Source: Paenibacillus naphthalenovorans
GTDB taxonomy: Bacteria; Bacillota; Bacilli; Paenibacillales; NBRC-103111
Length of the DNA stretch: 64,000 nucleotides
Assembly: GCF_900099895.1 (NCBI RefSeq)
Contig: NZ_FNDY01000008.1
Span: 1 to 64,000, forward strand
Direction: 5' to 3'
Part shown: positions 1 to 9,290 of the stretch, in pieces
How the letters are laid out: every line of letters begins with the position of its first letter
How positions within the stretch are numbered: position 1 is the first letter of the stretch
Made by a program: the position numbers and the translations under genes
Notes under the pieces: generated by a model
The model's input: the letters and a program-made list of their open reading frames with translations, nothing else
The model's database searches: none
What the model was told of the DNA's origin: nothing

Positions 1-9
1 CATCAACGA

Positions 10-56
10 AAACCTCCGTCAAATTTAGCTATTAACTATTTCGACAGAGGCTTTGG
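10..56 (+). terminator. Possible terminator of a gene left of the window
   Basis: An imperfect inverted repeat (CCTCcGTC near 13-20 and GACaGAGG near 43-50) with a long AT-rich loop is followed by a short T-containing stretch. It would end a transcript entering from the left. The stem has one mismatch and the T tract is weak. Confidence 0.3.
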
Positions 57-73
57 AAATCCTTGTTAGTTAA

Positions 74-814
74 TTGGTCAGTCGTAGAAAAAAAAAGATA
101 GTTATACCAGGATTAGTATTAAGTTTTTTATTTTCATCAATAGCATATTCGTCTGATTCTATTCAGGCTCTTTTATTCCCTGTATCTTTATCTATTAATG
201 GAGAACGTGTTGAAAATTTGTATAAACCGATTTTAAATTACAATGGCGATGCTTATTTACCATTACGTTTTATTGTAGAAAAGACAAATGGTAAAGTAGA
301 TTATGACAGTTCCACTAAAAATATAGATATAGAATATCAAAATACCGATCCATTAAAATCAGAAGTAACTTCCTTAATAAAAGATGAAAACTTTCACCTT
401 TTACTAAATTCCGAAAAAAAGATTTACGATAGTAAAGAACCTATTAATATGTGGGGAACATTAAGATATATAGGGGAAGACGAAATAACGATCACCCATG
501 GCGACCCCTTGCTTATTTATTCAATAAAAGATAGCAATGGTAATTATGAGGAGATGGGTATAAGAACCGTTTTGCTGGAAGAAACATTTAGTCCCAATAA
601 TGAATATACTTCAAAACCTCCATTATATCTTTCTGAATCATTTAATTTCCAAAAGAGTAAAATGTCAAGTCCTGAACAATTTCTTCAACAAACAAGAAAG
701 GCATGGAAGTTAAATCCAGGTGAATACACCATAGGAGTTCGTGCATTATTTACTCAAACTTCAACTAATCAAAATAAAGAGTTATATACTGAAATCGTTA
801 TACAAGTTAAATAA
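74..814 (+). CDS. Secreted stalk-domain protein (copper amine oxidase N-terminal-like)
   Basis: The 246-residue protein starts with a basic stretch and a hydrophobic segment (about residues 8-27), reading as a signal peptide or anchor. Residues about 37-85 match the stalk module of Bacillales cell-surface proteins (copper amine oxidase N-terminal-like family): a short beta hairpin, then the YLPLRFIVE strand and a D-Y-D-S-S-T-K turn. The remaining 160 residues are not recognised. The TTG start is the first codon after an in-frame TAA and no strong ribosome binding site is visible, so the start is uncertain and the gene could be 5' truncated. Its AT-rich codons contrast with neighbouring genes, which suggests recent acquisition. 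The stalk call is good; the function is unknown. Confidence 0.65.
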   Translation: MVSRRKKKIVIPGLVLSFLFSSIAYSSDSIQALLFPVSLSINGERVENLYKPILNYNGDAYLPLRFIVEKTNGKVDYDSSTKNIDIEYQNTDPLKSEVTSLIKDENFHLLLNSEKKIYDSKEPINMWGTLRYIGEDEITITHGDPLLIYSIKDSNGNYEEMGIRTVLLEETFSPNNEYTSKPPLYLSESFNFQKSKMSSPEQFLQQTRKAWKLNPGEYTIGVRALFTQTSTNQNKELYTEIVIQVK

Positions 815-959
815 ATGGTTTTAGTAATGTAAATCGTAAAGACTAATTTGGTTGGCTCGTCCACAGCATGCCGAGGCTAAGGGGTAAATTCGCCGGATGC
901 GGCGCAGTACGGCAAGGTGTTGACGCATAGCGTCGTTGCCGCTAGTCCGGTATATAAGC

Positions 960-1300
960 AAGTGTAATGGATGTGGACAGTCAGCCGCTGTATCGGCAAG
1001 AGTAGCAGTTTGCCCGCATGGGGCCGCCTTCTGTACGACTATCGGCCGACGCGCGGCGGTGAGCATTCCCGGAACTGTCTGAGGGGATTCAGCGGCTACC
1101 TGCACGTAGACGCTACTCCGGCGACCACATGGGAATGGGTTGTTTGCGAACACGCCGCGTGGGGCGAAGAGCAGCGCGATCATCTACAGCGTGATCGTAA
1201 CGGCAAAAGAGAACCAGTTTAACCCGTTCAAGTACTTGATGTACCTGTTCGAGCAACTTCCCGAACAGAAAAATCCAGAAGCGTTGGACAGAAATAACAA
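960..1300 (+). pseudogene. IS66-family transposase (TnpC) remnant
   Basis: Three islands of IS66 TnpC sequence lie in changing frames. Around 990-1022 it reads QPLYRQE, a stop codon, then QFARMG. Around 1031-1110 it reads LYDYRPTR followed by GFSGYLHVD. Around 1140-1260 it reads FANTPRGAKSSAIIYSV and then NPFKYLMYLFEQLPE. In an intact transposase these are separated by about 100 residues or more, so the copy has suffered internal deletions, frameshifts and a nonsense codon. No TnpA, TnpB or terminal inverted repeats were recognised. It is an inactive scar of a former insertion. Confidence 0.85.
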
Positions 1301-1468
1301 TTATCGTCGCGTTGCTGTTGAATGGCATAGTGTGTCCGGATAAAAGCTGATGATGAATACTTTTTCTTAATTAGGAAAAACTTTTTAGCGGCGATGAATG
1401 AAGCTTAAACGGTAAGTTATCTTGATCAGACTTCTCACCAACACTAGAAATTATCAGGGGGCATACGT

Positions 1469-2509
1469 ATGAAAGCACTTGTTTACCTTGGACCGCAAAA
1501 GAAGGAGTGGACAGATAAAGAAAAGCCAAAGATTGAAAAAGCGACCGACGCGATCGTAAAAATCACGAAAACAACGATTTGCGGTACGGATTTGCATATT
1601 TTAAGCGGGGATGTACCTGCCGTGACCGCTGGTCGTATACTTGGTCATGAAGGTGTGGGCATTGTGGAGGAAGTCGGTTCAGCAGTGAACCGTTTCAAAC
1701 CGGGAGACAATGTGTTGCTATCGTGTGTAACTGCTTGTGGTCGCTGTGATTATTGCAAAAAGCAGATGTATGCTCATTGTGAAGACGGAGGATGGATACT
1801 AGGTCATTTGATCGATGGCACTCAGGCCGAATATGTTCGCATTCCTTATGCAGATACGAGCATGTATCATATTCCTGATGGGAGCGATGAAGAAGCATTG
1901 GTCATGTTAAGTGATATTTTGCCAACTGCTTTTGAAATCGGTGTGATCAACGGGAAAGTGGAGCCAGGCAATGTCGTGGCCATCGTCGGGGCAGGTCCGG
2001 TCGGAATGTCCTCACTTCTGACAGCTCAGCTTTATTCACCTGCAGAGATCATCATGATCGACCTTGATGAACACCGATTGGAGTTAGCCAAAAAATTCGG
2101 GGCATCTAAAACGGTAAACAGTTCTGAAGGTAACGTAATTGAAAACGTACTGGCCTTGACGAATGGGAAAGGGGTCGATGTTGCCATTGAGGCTGTCGGA
2201 TACCCGGTAACTTTTGATATATGTCAACGTATTCTCAAGCCAGGTGGACGACTTGCCAACGTTGGAGTCCATGGAAAGCCTGTCGAATTACATTTGGAGG
2301 ATTTGTGGATTCGAAATGTAACGATTACAACCGGATTGGTGAGCACGTCTACGACGCCGATGTTATTGAAAACTGTTCAGTCTGATAAGATTAATCCGGC
2401 AGAGCTGATTACACACCGTTTTCCACTGCAAGATATTATAAAAGCATATGAAGTATTTGGCAATGCAGCCAAAGAAAAAGCGTTGAAAGTCATTTTGTAC
2501 AATGAGTGA
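1469..2509 (+). CDS. Zinc-dependent alcohol dehydrogenase (MDR superfamily)
   Basis: The 346-residue protein has full MDR length. The catalytic zinc ligands are visible in TTICGTDLHI and in the GHEGVG motif. The structural-zinc loop is present as CGRCDYCKKQMYAHC, with four cysteines. The Rossmann nucleotide site is IVGAGPVGMSS near residue 170, followed by an acidic strand end (MIDLDEHR) that favours NAD(H). It is expected to oxidise a small alcohol or reduce an aldehyde in the cytoplasm; the exact substrate cannot be read. The ATG follows a good ribosome binding site (AGGGGG about 7 nt upstream). It is one of the few intact genes in the first 4 kb. Confidence 0.93.
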   Translation: MKALVYLGPQKKEWTDKEKPKIEKATDAIVKITKTTICGTDLHILSGDVPAVTAGRILGHEGVGIVEEVGSAVNRFKPGDNVLLSCVTACGRCDYCKKQMYAHCEDGGWILGHLIDGTQAEYVRIPYADTSMYHIPDGSDEEALVMLSDILPTAFEIGVINGKVEPGNVVAIVGAGPVGMSSLLTAQLYSPAEIIMIDLDEHRLELAKKFGASKTVNSSEGNVIENVLALTNGKGVDVAIEAVGYPVTFDICQRILKPGGRLANVGVHGKPVELHLEDLWIRNVTITTGLVSTSTTPMLLKTVQSDKINPAELITHRFPLQDIIKAYEVFGNAAKEKALKVILYNE

Positions 2510-2514
2510 AGCTT

Positions 2515-2607
2515 TTAGGCCCAGGAGGATATTCCGGCCACTTCCTAGATCCGGATGGGCATTTATGGGAAGTGGTGTGGAATCCAGAGTGGGACATCAC
2601 GGATTGA
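2515..2607 (+). pseudogene. VOC/glyoxalase-family protein, C-terminal fragment
   Basis: Immediately after the dehydrogenase stop, about 30 codons read GPGGYSGHFLDPDGHLWEV and then a W-N-P-rich tail ending in TGA. This is the characteristic C-terminal strand of vicinal-oxygen-chelate proteins, including the metal-ligand Glu in LWEV. There is no start codon, N-terminal half or ribosome binding site, so it is a fragment fused behind another gene by deletion. Confidence 0.8.
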
Positions 2608-2663
2608 GTCGATGACAGATTCACAGTCGATTATTTATTATCTATCGCGGAATGTAGTACTCA

Positions 2664-3251
2664 TTAAGCTAACATTGACCCGAGCCGCTTTACTTTATCC
2701 AGCCATTTGGAGCGTAGCGCCTCCGATGACGGTTTAACCGGGCCGATTTCGGTAACGCGTACGGGTGTGATTCCGCAAAATTGCAAAATATTGCGTTTCA
2801 TCACGCGATGTCCCGCATGCTTATAGATCTATCTATTGTACCAGGACGGGGTGTCCATTGTAACAATGAGATGTGCAGATTTGCCGGTTAAAAGCTTATC
2901 CCACAGCGAAGAATGCTCACGGTATTTGAAAGCGAAGCCCGGCAGAAAGACGCGGTCGATAAATCCTTTCAGGATGGCTGGCATCGTGCCCCACCACGTA
3001 GGATAGACGAAGACGAGATGATGTGCCCAGCAGATCATCTCTTGTGCCTCCTTCAGATCATCCTCGAGCTCTATTCTTTTGTGATAACCAAATTCTAAGT
3101 TCGGATCAAAGCTGATCTTGCTTAAATCAATTCTGCGGATTTGCCCGCCGTTACCCGAAGCCCCTTCCGCATAAGCGTCAGATAAAGCCGAGCAGAAGCT
3201 TTGCGAATAGGGATGTCCGGTAATAACGAGAATATTCGTTTTCATCCTCAT
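2664..3251 (-). pseudogene. Flavodoxin-fold NAD(P)H:quinone reductase interrupted by one TAG
   Basis: The open part (3251 to 2829) encodes a flavodoxin-like quinone reductase: ILVITGHPYSQSF at the phosphate-binding loop, then FVYPTWWGTMPAILKGFIDRV. It stops after SWYNR at a TAG (2829-2831). The same frame continues for 55 more codons with typical family sequence (KHAGHRVMKRNILQFCGI, VRVTEIGPVK) to a TAA at 2664-2666. With the TAG read as Trp (TGG) the product would be 196 residues, the usual family length. A single G-to-A change therefore inactivates it, or it is a sequencing error. The likely start is the second ATG at 3245, correctly spaced from GAGGAGG. Confidence 0.85.
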
Positions 3252-3304
3252 GATCCTCCTCGAATAAATGGCGTCGATTCGTTGGGTTTTCGTCTTTTAC
3301 GGTG

Positions 3305-3860
3305 ATTTGCGGTATGATAGTATGCAAGCAAATCAAATTATGGCAGTCTGGGGGTTATCGCGTTCCGAGTATTGCTATTAACATCTTTGCAAGAGAATTT
3401 GGCAGCAATCATCTCATCCGTACAATTCGCTCCATTATTATGGAAACGGGCCTAAATGCGGATTGTTTAGTATTTGAAATCACGGAAAGTATCAGTATCC
3501 ACCAATCGATTCTATACTTTGCACCCTCAATGACCTGAAGAAGATCGGAGTTCGTGTGCGATTGACGATTTTGGAAAAGGGTATTCCGCTCTCAATTATT
3601 TGAAACACTTTCCCATCGATATTTTGAAAATTGACAAATGTTTTATAAAGGATATCAACGTGGATGAGAGAGACGCCGTGATCACGCAGGCCATGATCAA
3701 TATGGCGCACGGTATGGGATTGAAAGTGATCGCTGAAGGCGTGGAAACGGTAAGACAGTTGGAATGTCTGAAACATTTGAGATGCGATATGATGCAGGGT
3801 CATTTGATAAGTAGACCTTTGCCGGCAACAATAGCTTCAAGATTTTTAGAACATCCGTAA
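3305..3860 (+). pseudogene. Frameshifted EAL (c-di-GMP phosphodiesterase) domain remnant
   Basis: EAL-domain sequence is spread over shifted frames: AINIFAREFGSNHLI and LVFEITES (first frame, to about 3510), TLNDLKKIGVRV (second frame, about 3515-3560), then AIDDFGKGYSALNYLKHFPI and VIAEGVETVRQL (about 3561-3860). Lining up the frames restores the order of family motifs N, ExTE, DDFG, KxD and EGVE. The N-terminal EAL signature and any GGDEF domain are missing. At least two frameshifts plus a 5' deletion make it non-functional. Confidence 0.85.
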
Positions 3861-4090
3861 TCATTCTTTACATAATTAGGAGTGACCCATATGTGGATTA
3901 AAAAGAAGCTTCATTTTCCCCAGCTTACCGATTTTGAACATCATTTTTTGGAAAAAGCAAAGCCACCTTCGAATCCATGAATTATAACATTCAGGAATTG
4001 CAAGCGAACAAGCAGGATCTCCGTTCCCTCGTCATAGTCATTGAGGAAATCGGTACGGCCACTAAAAAGTATCGCAATCAGCCGAAAAGC
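3861..4090. other. No convincing gene (possible 30-codon ORF)
   Basis: A 30-codon ORF (3891-3980, plus strand) follows AGGAGTGACCCAT, a plausible ribosome binding site, but its Lys/His/Phe-rich product resembles nothing I know. An overlapping ORF of 61 codons (from 3977) lacks a ribosome binding site. Given the decayed surroundings these are probably leftovers. Confidence 0.3.
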
Positions 4091-4234
4091 TTAACAATCA
4101 AGCGCTGCATAAATTCTGATCGGTATCTTACTCCCGCCGAACTTAATTTGTCCAAGATATGAAGTGTTTAAGCCAGACGTAAGTGCCAGCTGTTCTTGGC
4201 TCATTTCTTTTCTGAGCCCCCGGCACACTCGAAC
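4091..4234 (-). pseudogene. XRE-family helix-turn-helix fragment
   Basis: The minus strand encodes VRVCRGLRKEMSQEQLALTS and then GLNTSYLGQIKFGGSKIP, which fits the first three helices of an XRE (Cro/CI-type) DNA-binding domain, including the S-Q-E-x-L-A and S-x-I/L-x-x-I/F-E-like positions. It breaks off after about 40 residues without the fourth helix or a C-terminal domain. No start codon with a ribosome binding site fits. Another decayed gene of this segment. Confidence 0.6.
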
Positions 4235-4357
4235 ATAGAAACAAAAACTCAAAAAGCATTGATCCACAAAGCTTTCCTCTGTTCTTTCCCTTACATACAA
4301 AACTCCATTTCTCCACCGGCAGCTATTTCGGAGGGGTTCGATCTCCCTTGGCTACAT

Positions 4358-4402
4358 AAACGAAGAAAACCGATCCAAAAAGGTCGGTTTTCTTCGTTTT
4401 TG
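4358..4402. terminator. Strong bidirectional terminator
   Basis: A 15-bp perfect stem (AACGAAGAAAACCGA with its complement) closes a short loop and is flanked by A- and T-rich ends. It lies just downstream of the minus-strand chemoreceptor gene and is its likely terminator. Confidence 0.85.
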
Positions 4403-4446
4403 AATTAGACGCTGCTTTCCCGGTTATAGGTATTCTTCGATTCGGG

Positions 4447-6666
4447 TCAGCGGACCCGGGATTCACTCAGCTTGAATTGGCCTACGAGCTGCTGCAGCAG
4501 GACGGTAATCGCCTCCACGCTTTGCGAGGTTTGGCGGACGCTCATGATTTCGCTCATCAGCTCCTGCACCTTCGACTCGACTTCGGTTGAAATGCTGCGG
4601 TTCTCGATGCTGACGGCCGCAATCTTCTCCATCAGCGTTACGACTTCGTCGACCACCTGGGATTTCCGCTCATCCTCCGCCGTAGCGGCGGTCAGCATTC
4701 CGGAAGCGGCGGCAACCAGCTCATTGCCTTCCTTGACCACCTGTGTGCCTTCGTCCATCGATTGATACGCCCGCTGCGCATCCTGATAAATGTGCTGGAT
4801 GATTTCATGCACTTCCCCGGTCGATTTTTTCGTCATTTCCGCCAGCGTGCGGATCTCCGACGCCACTACGGCGAAGCCCCGGCCGTGTTCGCCCACGCGC
4901 GCCGCCTCGATAGAGGCATTAAGCGCCAGCAGATGCGTTTGTGCGGATATTTCTTCAATGGCAATCAGCACGCTGCGGATTTGCTCGGCCGTATGCATGA
5001 ACGTCCGGATCGATTCGTTGGTTTCCTGTACTTTGGAGGAGATGTGGTGCATCTTGTCCCCGATCCGCTCGACTTCACTCTGGGCCGTCGCAATTTGCCT
5101 CGCGGCTTCCATCTCCATCTGACGAAGTTGCAGCCGCATTTCCCCTGCAACGTCCTTGGCGATATCGATGTCTTTGAGCTGGCTTCGTATGCTGCGGATC
5201 ATTTCCTGTACATTGAGGCTTACCCGCTCGGTCGAGTCGGCTGTGATGCCTGCGGATTTGTTTAATACGTGCTGGCTGGTCAACACGTCATTCGCTGCAG
5301 ATTTGACCCGGAGCATAATGCTTTCCAGCGAATCGATCATATTGTTGATCCATTTGGCCAGCTCACGGGTCTCATCGTTTTCGAACTCATTCGGTTTTAG
5401 ACGCTGTGTCAAATCCCCTTTACCTTCCGCATTGATGCGGATGAACCGGTTGATGGCGCGCAGACGATCGACAACGTTACTTGTCTCTTTCCTGTGAAGC
5501 ATCCGGGCGGCCGTTAAAGCGAACAGCAGCTGGAAAAAGGCCGCCATCGTGCCGGTTATCCAGAGAGGAGTCCGGGCGGCGATGAAATAGATCAGAAACC
5601 CGGCTATGAATGCGAAACAAACGGCCAACAACGCGTGGAGCTTGAAATGCCGCCAGCTTATGCTGCGGATCCGGTACACCTCTTCCAAATCGCCCTCGCA
5701 CATCATTCCCCACAAATCCGGGCAGTGCGGGAGCCGGAACGTCACTCCCTTGCCAATGACGGGAATGTGACGATAATCGGAATATCCCGGAAATTCCACA
5801 AAAAGGTTGCTGCCGTTGCGTATGGTATTGGCGACGCCCGGGTGCAGCTGTCCGGTAGCCGGATCGGTGAATACCAGCTCCAGCTCAGTATGCTCCTTCA
5901 CGCTGACAACGCCCCATTCGGTCGTCACACCGTCCTTCAAGTTTTCGCCGTGGGTAAACGTGCGGTCCTCGAACCGGCTTCTGGACAGCGCCGTACCCGG
6001 CGCGATGTGCTTATTCAGCTCAGGCTTCGCCATAAATATGTAATTGTCCCCCGAATCCGGGTAAACGTGACCGGATTCCCGCTGGATCAAGTCCCCGATC
6101 ACATCGTTCGGCACTCTGCCGCAAATCGCCCCGCGCCAGCGTCCGTCCTCCACGACGGGCTGTATGAATAAAAGCGTCATTTTGTCGTGGAAGGAGGACG
6201 ATCTCGGGCCGATCTGGAGCGTCAGCTTGTCTGCATACGGCCCGAACAGGCACTTCCTGCCTTCTTCGGCCGAAGCGGAATAGCTTATACCGGGACAGAA
6301 CGCTTCCTGCTCCGCATAGGTTTTCCCGATATGCTGCGGAAAAGTCGAGTACACGACGCTGCGCTTGTCGTCCAACAAGAACAGTTCTGTGAAATCGGTT
6401 CCCCGATTGTAGCAGTCGGCAAACAAACGATCCCAAACCGCGGATGGCTGTCCGCTAAACAGCGAAGCGCCGTCAGCAGCAGACCTCATCAGATCGAGGA
6501 GACGATCCAGATGCCGCCAATAATCCTCCGTCCAAGACATGAGGACATTCATTCTTGTCTCGGCGATTCCTTCAAAAATTTCTTCCACGTCCATTTTCAA
6601 GTCGTGATTCAAACGATAAGAGCGCCAAAGCGGAAACCCCTTTTTAAAACCTAACCAATCAAACAT
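4447..6666 (-). CDS. Methyl-accepting chemotaxis protein with a Cache-like sensor and no N-terminal membrane anchor
   Basis: The protein has about 739 residues from the ATG at 6666, which sits behind AGGGGTGG (an upstream in-frame GTG at 6681 overlaps that site). Residues about 90-205 resemble a Cache/PAS-like sensor ([27 protein letters not shown]). The only hydrophobic segments are two helices near residues 340-390. A HAMP-like stretch follows ([21 protein letters not shown]), then a classical receptor signalling domain whose hairpin tip reads [20 protein letters not shown] with [15 protein letters not shown]. Family knowledge: such proteins control CheA. The lack of an N-terminal TM implies a cytoplasmic sensor attached by a central hairpin, which is unusual. 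Confidence 0.9.
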   Translation of the reverse strand: MFDWLGFKKGFPLWRSYRLNHDLKMDVEEIFEGIAETRMNVLMSWTEDYWRHLDRLLDLMRSAADGASLFSGQPSAVWDRLFADCYNRGTDFTELFLLDDKRSVVYSTFPQHIGKTYAEQEAFCPGISYSASAEEGRKCLFGPYADKLTLQIGPRSSSFHDKMTLLFIQPVVEDGRWRGAICGRVPNDVIGDLIQRESGHVYPDSGDNYIFMAKPELNKHIAPGTALSRSRFEDRTFTHGENLKDGVTTEWGVVSVKEHTELELVFTDPATGQLHPGVANTIRNGSNLFVEFPGYSDYRHIPVIGKGVTFRLPHCPDLWGMMCEGDLEEVYRIRSISWRHFKLHALLAVCFAFIAGFLIYFIAARTPLWITGTMAAFFQLLFALTAARMLHRKETSNVVDRLRAINRFIRINAEGKGDLTQRLKPNEFENDETRELAKWINNMIDSLESIMLRVKSAANDVLTSQHVLNKSAGITADSTERVSLNVQEMIRSIRSQLKDIDIAKDVAGEMRLQLRQMEMEAARQIATAQSEVERIGDKMHHISSKVQETNESIRTFMHTAEQIRSVLIAIEEISAQTHLLALNASIEAARVGEHGRGFAVVASEIRTLAEMTKKSTGEVHEIIQHIYQDAQRAYQSMDEGTQVVKEGNELVAAASGMLTAATAEDERKSQVVDEVVTLMEKIAAVSIENRSISTEVESKVQELMSEIMSVRQTSQSVEAITVLLQQLVGQFKLSESRVR

Positions 6667-6858
6667 GTACCCACCCCTCACAAATGATATTTTCTATCTT
6701 TATATGTTATATATAATACCATAAAAGATTAGATTTTGGGAAAAATTATAAAAATCAAATTTATGTTATGTAATATTACTTAAGATACGTATGTTTCGGT
6801 ATGGTTACGATGACACACTAGTTTCGAACCTATTCTTTTCGGAAGGCAGATTCCTTAT

Positions 6859-6912
6859 AAAAGAGCGAAACGATAAGGTCATTCTCTTACCGTTTCGCTT
6901 TTATTTTCTTTT
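6859..6912 (+). terminator. Hairpin with T-rich tail
   Basis: AGCGAAACG pairs with CGTTTCGCT around a 20-nt loop, followed by a T-rich run on the plus strand and preceded by A residues. No clear plus-strand gene precedes it; it may also act on minus-strand transcription leaving the 6980-7327 gene. Confidence 0.55.
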
Positions 6913-6979
6913 TAAAAAGTCTGCGGGCTTGATTTTAAGCTTTGTGCAAAGCTTGAAATCTCCCCAATCATGGAACAAT

Positions 6980-7327
6980 TTACAATGTTTGCCGTGTCGA
7001 GAATCGAATCAGCGCACTTAAATCCTGTGCCTGCTTGAACACGAGCAAATACGGATGCTGACCTGAAGCATTGTGGTATGTGTAAATACCCGTGCGTAAA
7101 TATTCTAAATGAAGTACATATGCATCGTTGATTACATTCCACATCAGGTCACGGATGAACTCAGCATCTAGGCCGGCTTCGAGCAGAACGTCTTTGCAGA
7201 GTTGAACATAGGAGGCTACATCAAAGTTGAATTGTCTGCGAAGATTTTCTGCAATTGATTCGGCCAGTCGTTGTTGGATGTATATCTTGCTGAGTTCAAT
7301 GTTGTAGACAAGACTGCTCTGAGCCAT
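6980..7327 (-). CDS. Hypothetical protein
   Basis: The 115-residue product is not recognised. It is predicted cytoplasmic, largely helical and without membrane segments or metal-binding motifs. The ATG at 7327 (MAQSSLVY) is chosen because GAGGAGGTGAT lies 5-7 nt upstream; two earlier in-frame starts (7336 GTG, 7333 ATG) overlap the ribosome binding site. It is a stand-alone gene facing away from the chemoreceptor promoter region, with a hairpin beyond its 3' end. The good ribosome binding site supports a real gene; no function is proposed. Confidence 0.6.
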   Translation of the reverse strand: MAQSSLVYNIELSKIYIQQRLAESIAENLRRQFNFDVASYVQLCKDVLLEAGLDAEFIRDLMWNVINDAYVLHLEYLRTGIYTYHNASGQHPYLLVFKQAQDLSALIRFSTRQTL

Positions 7328-7532
7328 TGGCATCACCTCCTCTCTGGTGCATCAAAAAGGGCACCATACCAGGCATAACCCAAAAGTTACGCCTTGCGTG
7401 GTGTCCTCCAATTACACGTAAGCAACTCTATAGTGAGGGTTCAGTCTATGCTTGGCTTGGGGTGCCTGGATCACTAGGAAGAAATGATTCATCTGCATCC
7501 GGATAAGGAACTTGGAATTCTCGTTGTTCTCC

Positions 7533-7872
7533 AAGTCAGCAATCCCAGCAGCAACATAGCAGTAATCAAGCGGAATTAGTCATTGGTGAGAATCGTGTTC
7601 TCATCGTGCTTTTTCCAGAGCCTGTATTTAAAAATTTTACAGGGAATGAAATTGCAGATCCAAAGCAATCTTCCGAAGTATTGTTTTCCATTGATGCGGA
7701 GAGCAGGGGAGAAGTTGATGAAATCGCAAAGAGGGCGGTAGAGGCAGGCGGTATGATCTTTAGTGAACCCGCAGAGCATCAAGGCTGGATGTACGGCTGC
7801 GGTTTTGCTGATTTGGATGGACATCGGTGGAATGCGTTATATATGGATATGAGTAAGTTACGTGAAGAGTAA
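7533..7872 (+). pseudogene. VOC/glyoxalase-like protein lacking its N-terminus
   Basis: From about 7546 the frame reads AELVIGENRVLIVLFPEPVF, then a STEV-like strand, EVDEIAKRAVEAGG, and GFADLDGHRWNALYMDM before the TAA. This is the middle and C-terminal half of a bleomycin-resistance/glyoxalase-type VOC protein. The family N-terminus (FVNLPVKDL-like) is absent. The only starts (GTG at 7606) lack a ribosome binding site. It is a second VOC fragment in this segment, not the same copy as 2515-2607. The 200 bp upstream (7337-7530) shows nothing recognisable. Confidence 0.65.
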
Positions 7873-8012
7873 AATGCCATTTTTGTCCGCCGCGTAGATG
7901 AGCCTCCGGTCATGATTTTTGGCGATGCAGTCTATTTTTCTACATTTATCTTATTTTTCTGTAAATAGTTCATCTAATCCACACTCCGCTTGCGGTAAAT
8001 TACCAGTCACGC

Positions 8013-8046
8013 AAAAAAAAGCCGCCCTGTTCGGCAGCTTGCGTCG
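8013..8046 (-). terminator. Rho-independent terminator of the cupin gene
   Basis: On the minus strand AAGCTGCC and GGCGGCTT form a stem (one mismatch) followed directly by eight T residues, about 85 nt after the cupin stop codon. Confidence 0.8.
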
Positions 8047-8130
8047 TTTCCCTGCTTGACAACAACAAATGAAATCGACATTTCCCGGGGATGCGGCAGA
8101 TCCCGTTTTTTTTCGTTAATGCGCAATCAT

Positions 8131-8823
8131 TCAGAGACCGTTATGATAGTATCCCCATCCATTGCCGATAACGGGCTGCTGCTGCCAGTATGCATCATGT
8201 TGAAGCTGCGGGTAGCCATATGCCCGGTTGTAGTATGTCTGATTCGTATTGGCCGGATTGGCCGCAGCTTGGCTTTGGACCTGATCTGACATGCAATCGC
8301 TGGGTGGTCCGATAACAACGGTTTTTGTAATAGGCGCCAATGCATCCTTCACTTTTGCCTCATTGAGGCAATACGTATGAGCAAATACATTCGCCGGCGT
8401 TAATCGCAAGAGATCGGAAGCACCTATGAACTCAGGAATTGGCGCATCGAAAATGGCCAATAAATGAGTGTTGTCGGCCGAGGCTATCTCATAATGCCAC
8501 CATCCCTGGGGCACACTGGCGACCTGGCCCGGCTGGATGGGAAAATGGAGAAGCTCTTTGGTAAAAGGGTTAATCAAGGAGACAACAGCGGCGCCTGAAA
8601 TACAATAGACCAATTCTGAGGCATTTTGATGGATATGGGGCTCGATGACGTTTCCCGTACTAAGATAAATGTCCAGCAGGGATACATTTCCTAATGTGTT
8701 AAGCTGGTGGATGGAAAGACCGTTAATATAATTCCGATTATCCTTTTTAAAAAAAAGATTGTTGTTTAAATCAAACGAAAATTGAACGGATGGCGAAGTA
8801 TAGTCCATATATGAAACCGACAC
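8131..8823 (-). CDS. Cupin-domain protein with Asn/Gln/Tyr-rich tail
   Basis: The protein has 230 residues. Residues about 45-140 form a single cupin barrel with a complete metal-binding motif, EPHIHQNASELVYCISG (His, His, Glu) and the later VPQGWWHYE (His), and a DAPIPEF strand typical of germin/oxalate-decarboxylase relatives. Residues about 178-230 are a low-complexity tail rich in Asn, Gln, Tyr and Gly, as seen in proteins of spore coats or surface layers. There is no signal peptide. Enzymatic activity is possible but not specified by the sequence; a coat-associated role is my inference. It is monocistronic. Confidence 0.75.
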   Translation of the reverse strand: MSVSYMDYTSPSVQFSFDLNNNLFFKKDNRNYINGLSIHQLNTLGNVSLLDIYLSTGNVIEPHIHQNASELVYCISGAAVVSLINPFTKELLHFPIQPGQVASVPQGWWHYEIASADNTHLLAIFDAPIPEFIGASDLLRLTPANVFAHTYCLNEAKVKDALAPITKTVVIGPPSDCMSDQVQSQAAANPANTNQTYYNRAYGYPQLQHDAYWQQQPVIGNGWGYYHNGL

Positions 8824-9123
8824 TTTTTTTTCTTCCCTTCATTTTAAAATAGGCACTTGACTGATGGGATATCTTATGTTGCACCCCGAATAAACGTGCG
8901 CTAGATGAAGCCGCCGATTTGGGGAGGATTGTAGTCCAACTATAAAATGGATTCATCTATTAAAAAATTTAATAGTTGGAAATAGGGATTGACATAATTT
9001 AGAATTCGAGTATAAAATTTTGGTATCGATGAACGATGTACACGTTATCGATAATCTGCAAAATGAGGTACACGGCCTGAAGATTTATGTACCTCTGCCA
9101 CAGGTTTTTTTTTACAACATGAT

Positions 9124-9149
9124 TGATAATGATTATCGTTGTCATTATC
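9124..9149 (+). promoter_or_regulatory. Fur box 1
   Basis: The site TGATAATGATTATCG matches the 7-1-7 Fur consensus (14 of 15), and an overlapping half-site (GTCATTATC) extends it to 26 bp, as in extended Fur sites. It lies about 270 bp upstream of the small secreted protein. Confidence 0.85.
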
Positions 9150-9290
9150 TATATACTTCCTTTGTACTGTGGCATCAATTTCAAGCAAGCGGGAAAGGAG
9201 GAATGAAATCCGGTCTCATTTCTAAAGCTTAGTCTGATTGGCTTATTGCTTTCATCGGACGCCTGTCAGTAATTTTTTTTGCGTTATTAC

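Noticed and set aside
821-1183. 120-codon minus-strand ORF over the IS66 remnant
   Set aside because: It is antisense to recognisable IS66 transposase sequence on the plus strand and has no ribosome binding site or domain.
2664-3251. Possibility that the TAG in the quinone reductase is read through (pyrrolysine or suppression)
   Set aside because: Nothing in the window suggests a recoding apparatus, and the family position is a normal Trp, so a simple mutation is far more likely.
4762-6171. Long plus-strand ORFs inside the chemoreceptor gene
   Set aside because: Antisense shadows of a clear receptor gene with complete signalling-domain motifs on the minus strand.
9020-9232. 70-codon ORF and an embedded 9-codon ORF (MKSGLISKA) between the two Fur boxes
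   Set aside because: The longer ORF overlaps Fur box 1 and lacks a ribosome binding site. The 9-codon ORF does follow AAAGGAGGA, but is too short to support; it could be a leader peptide or the stub of a deleted gene.
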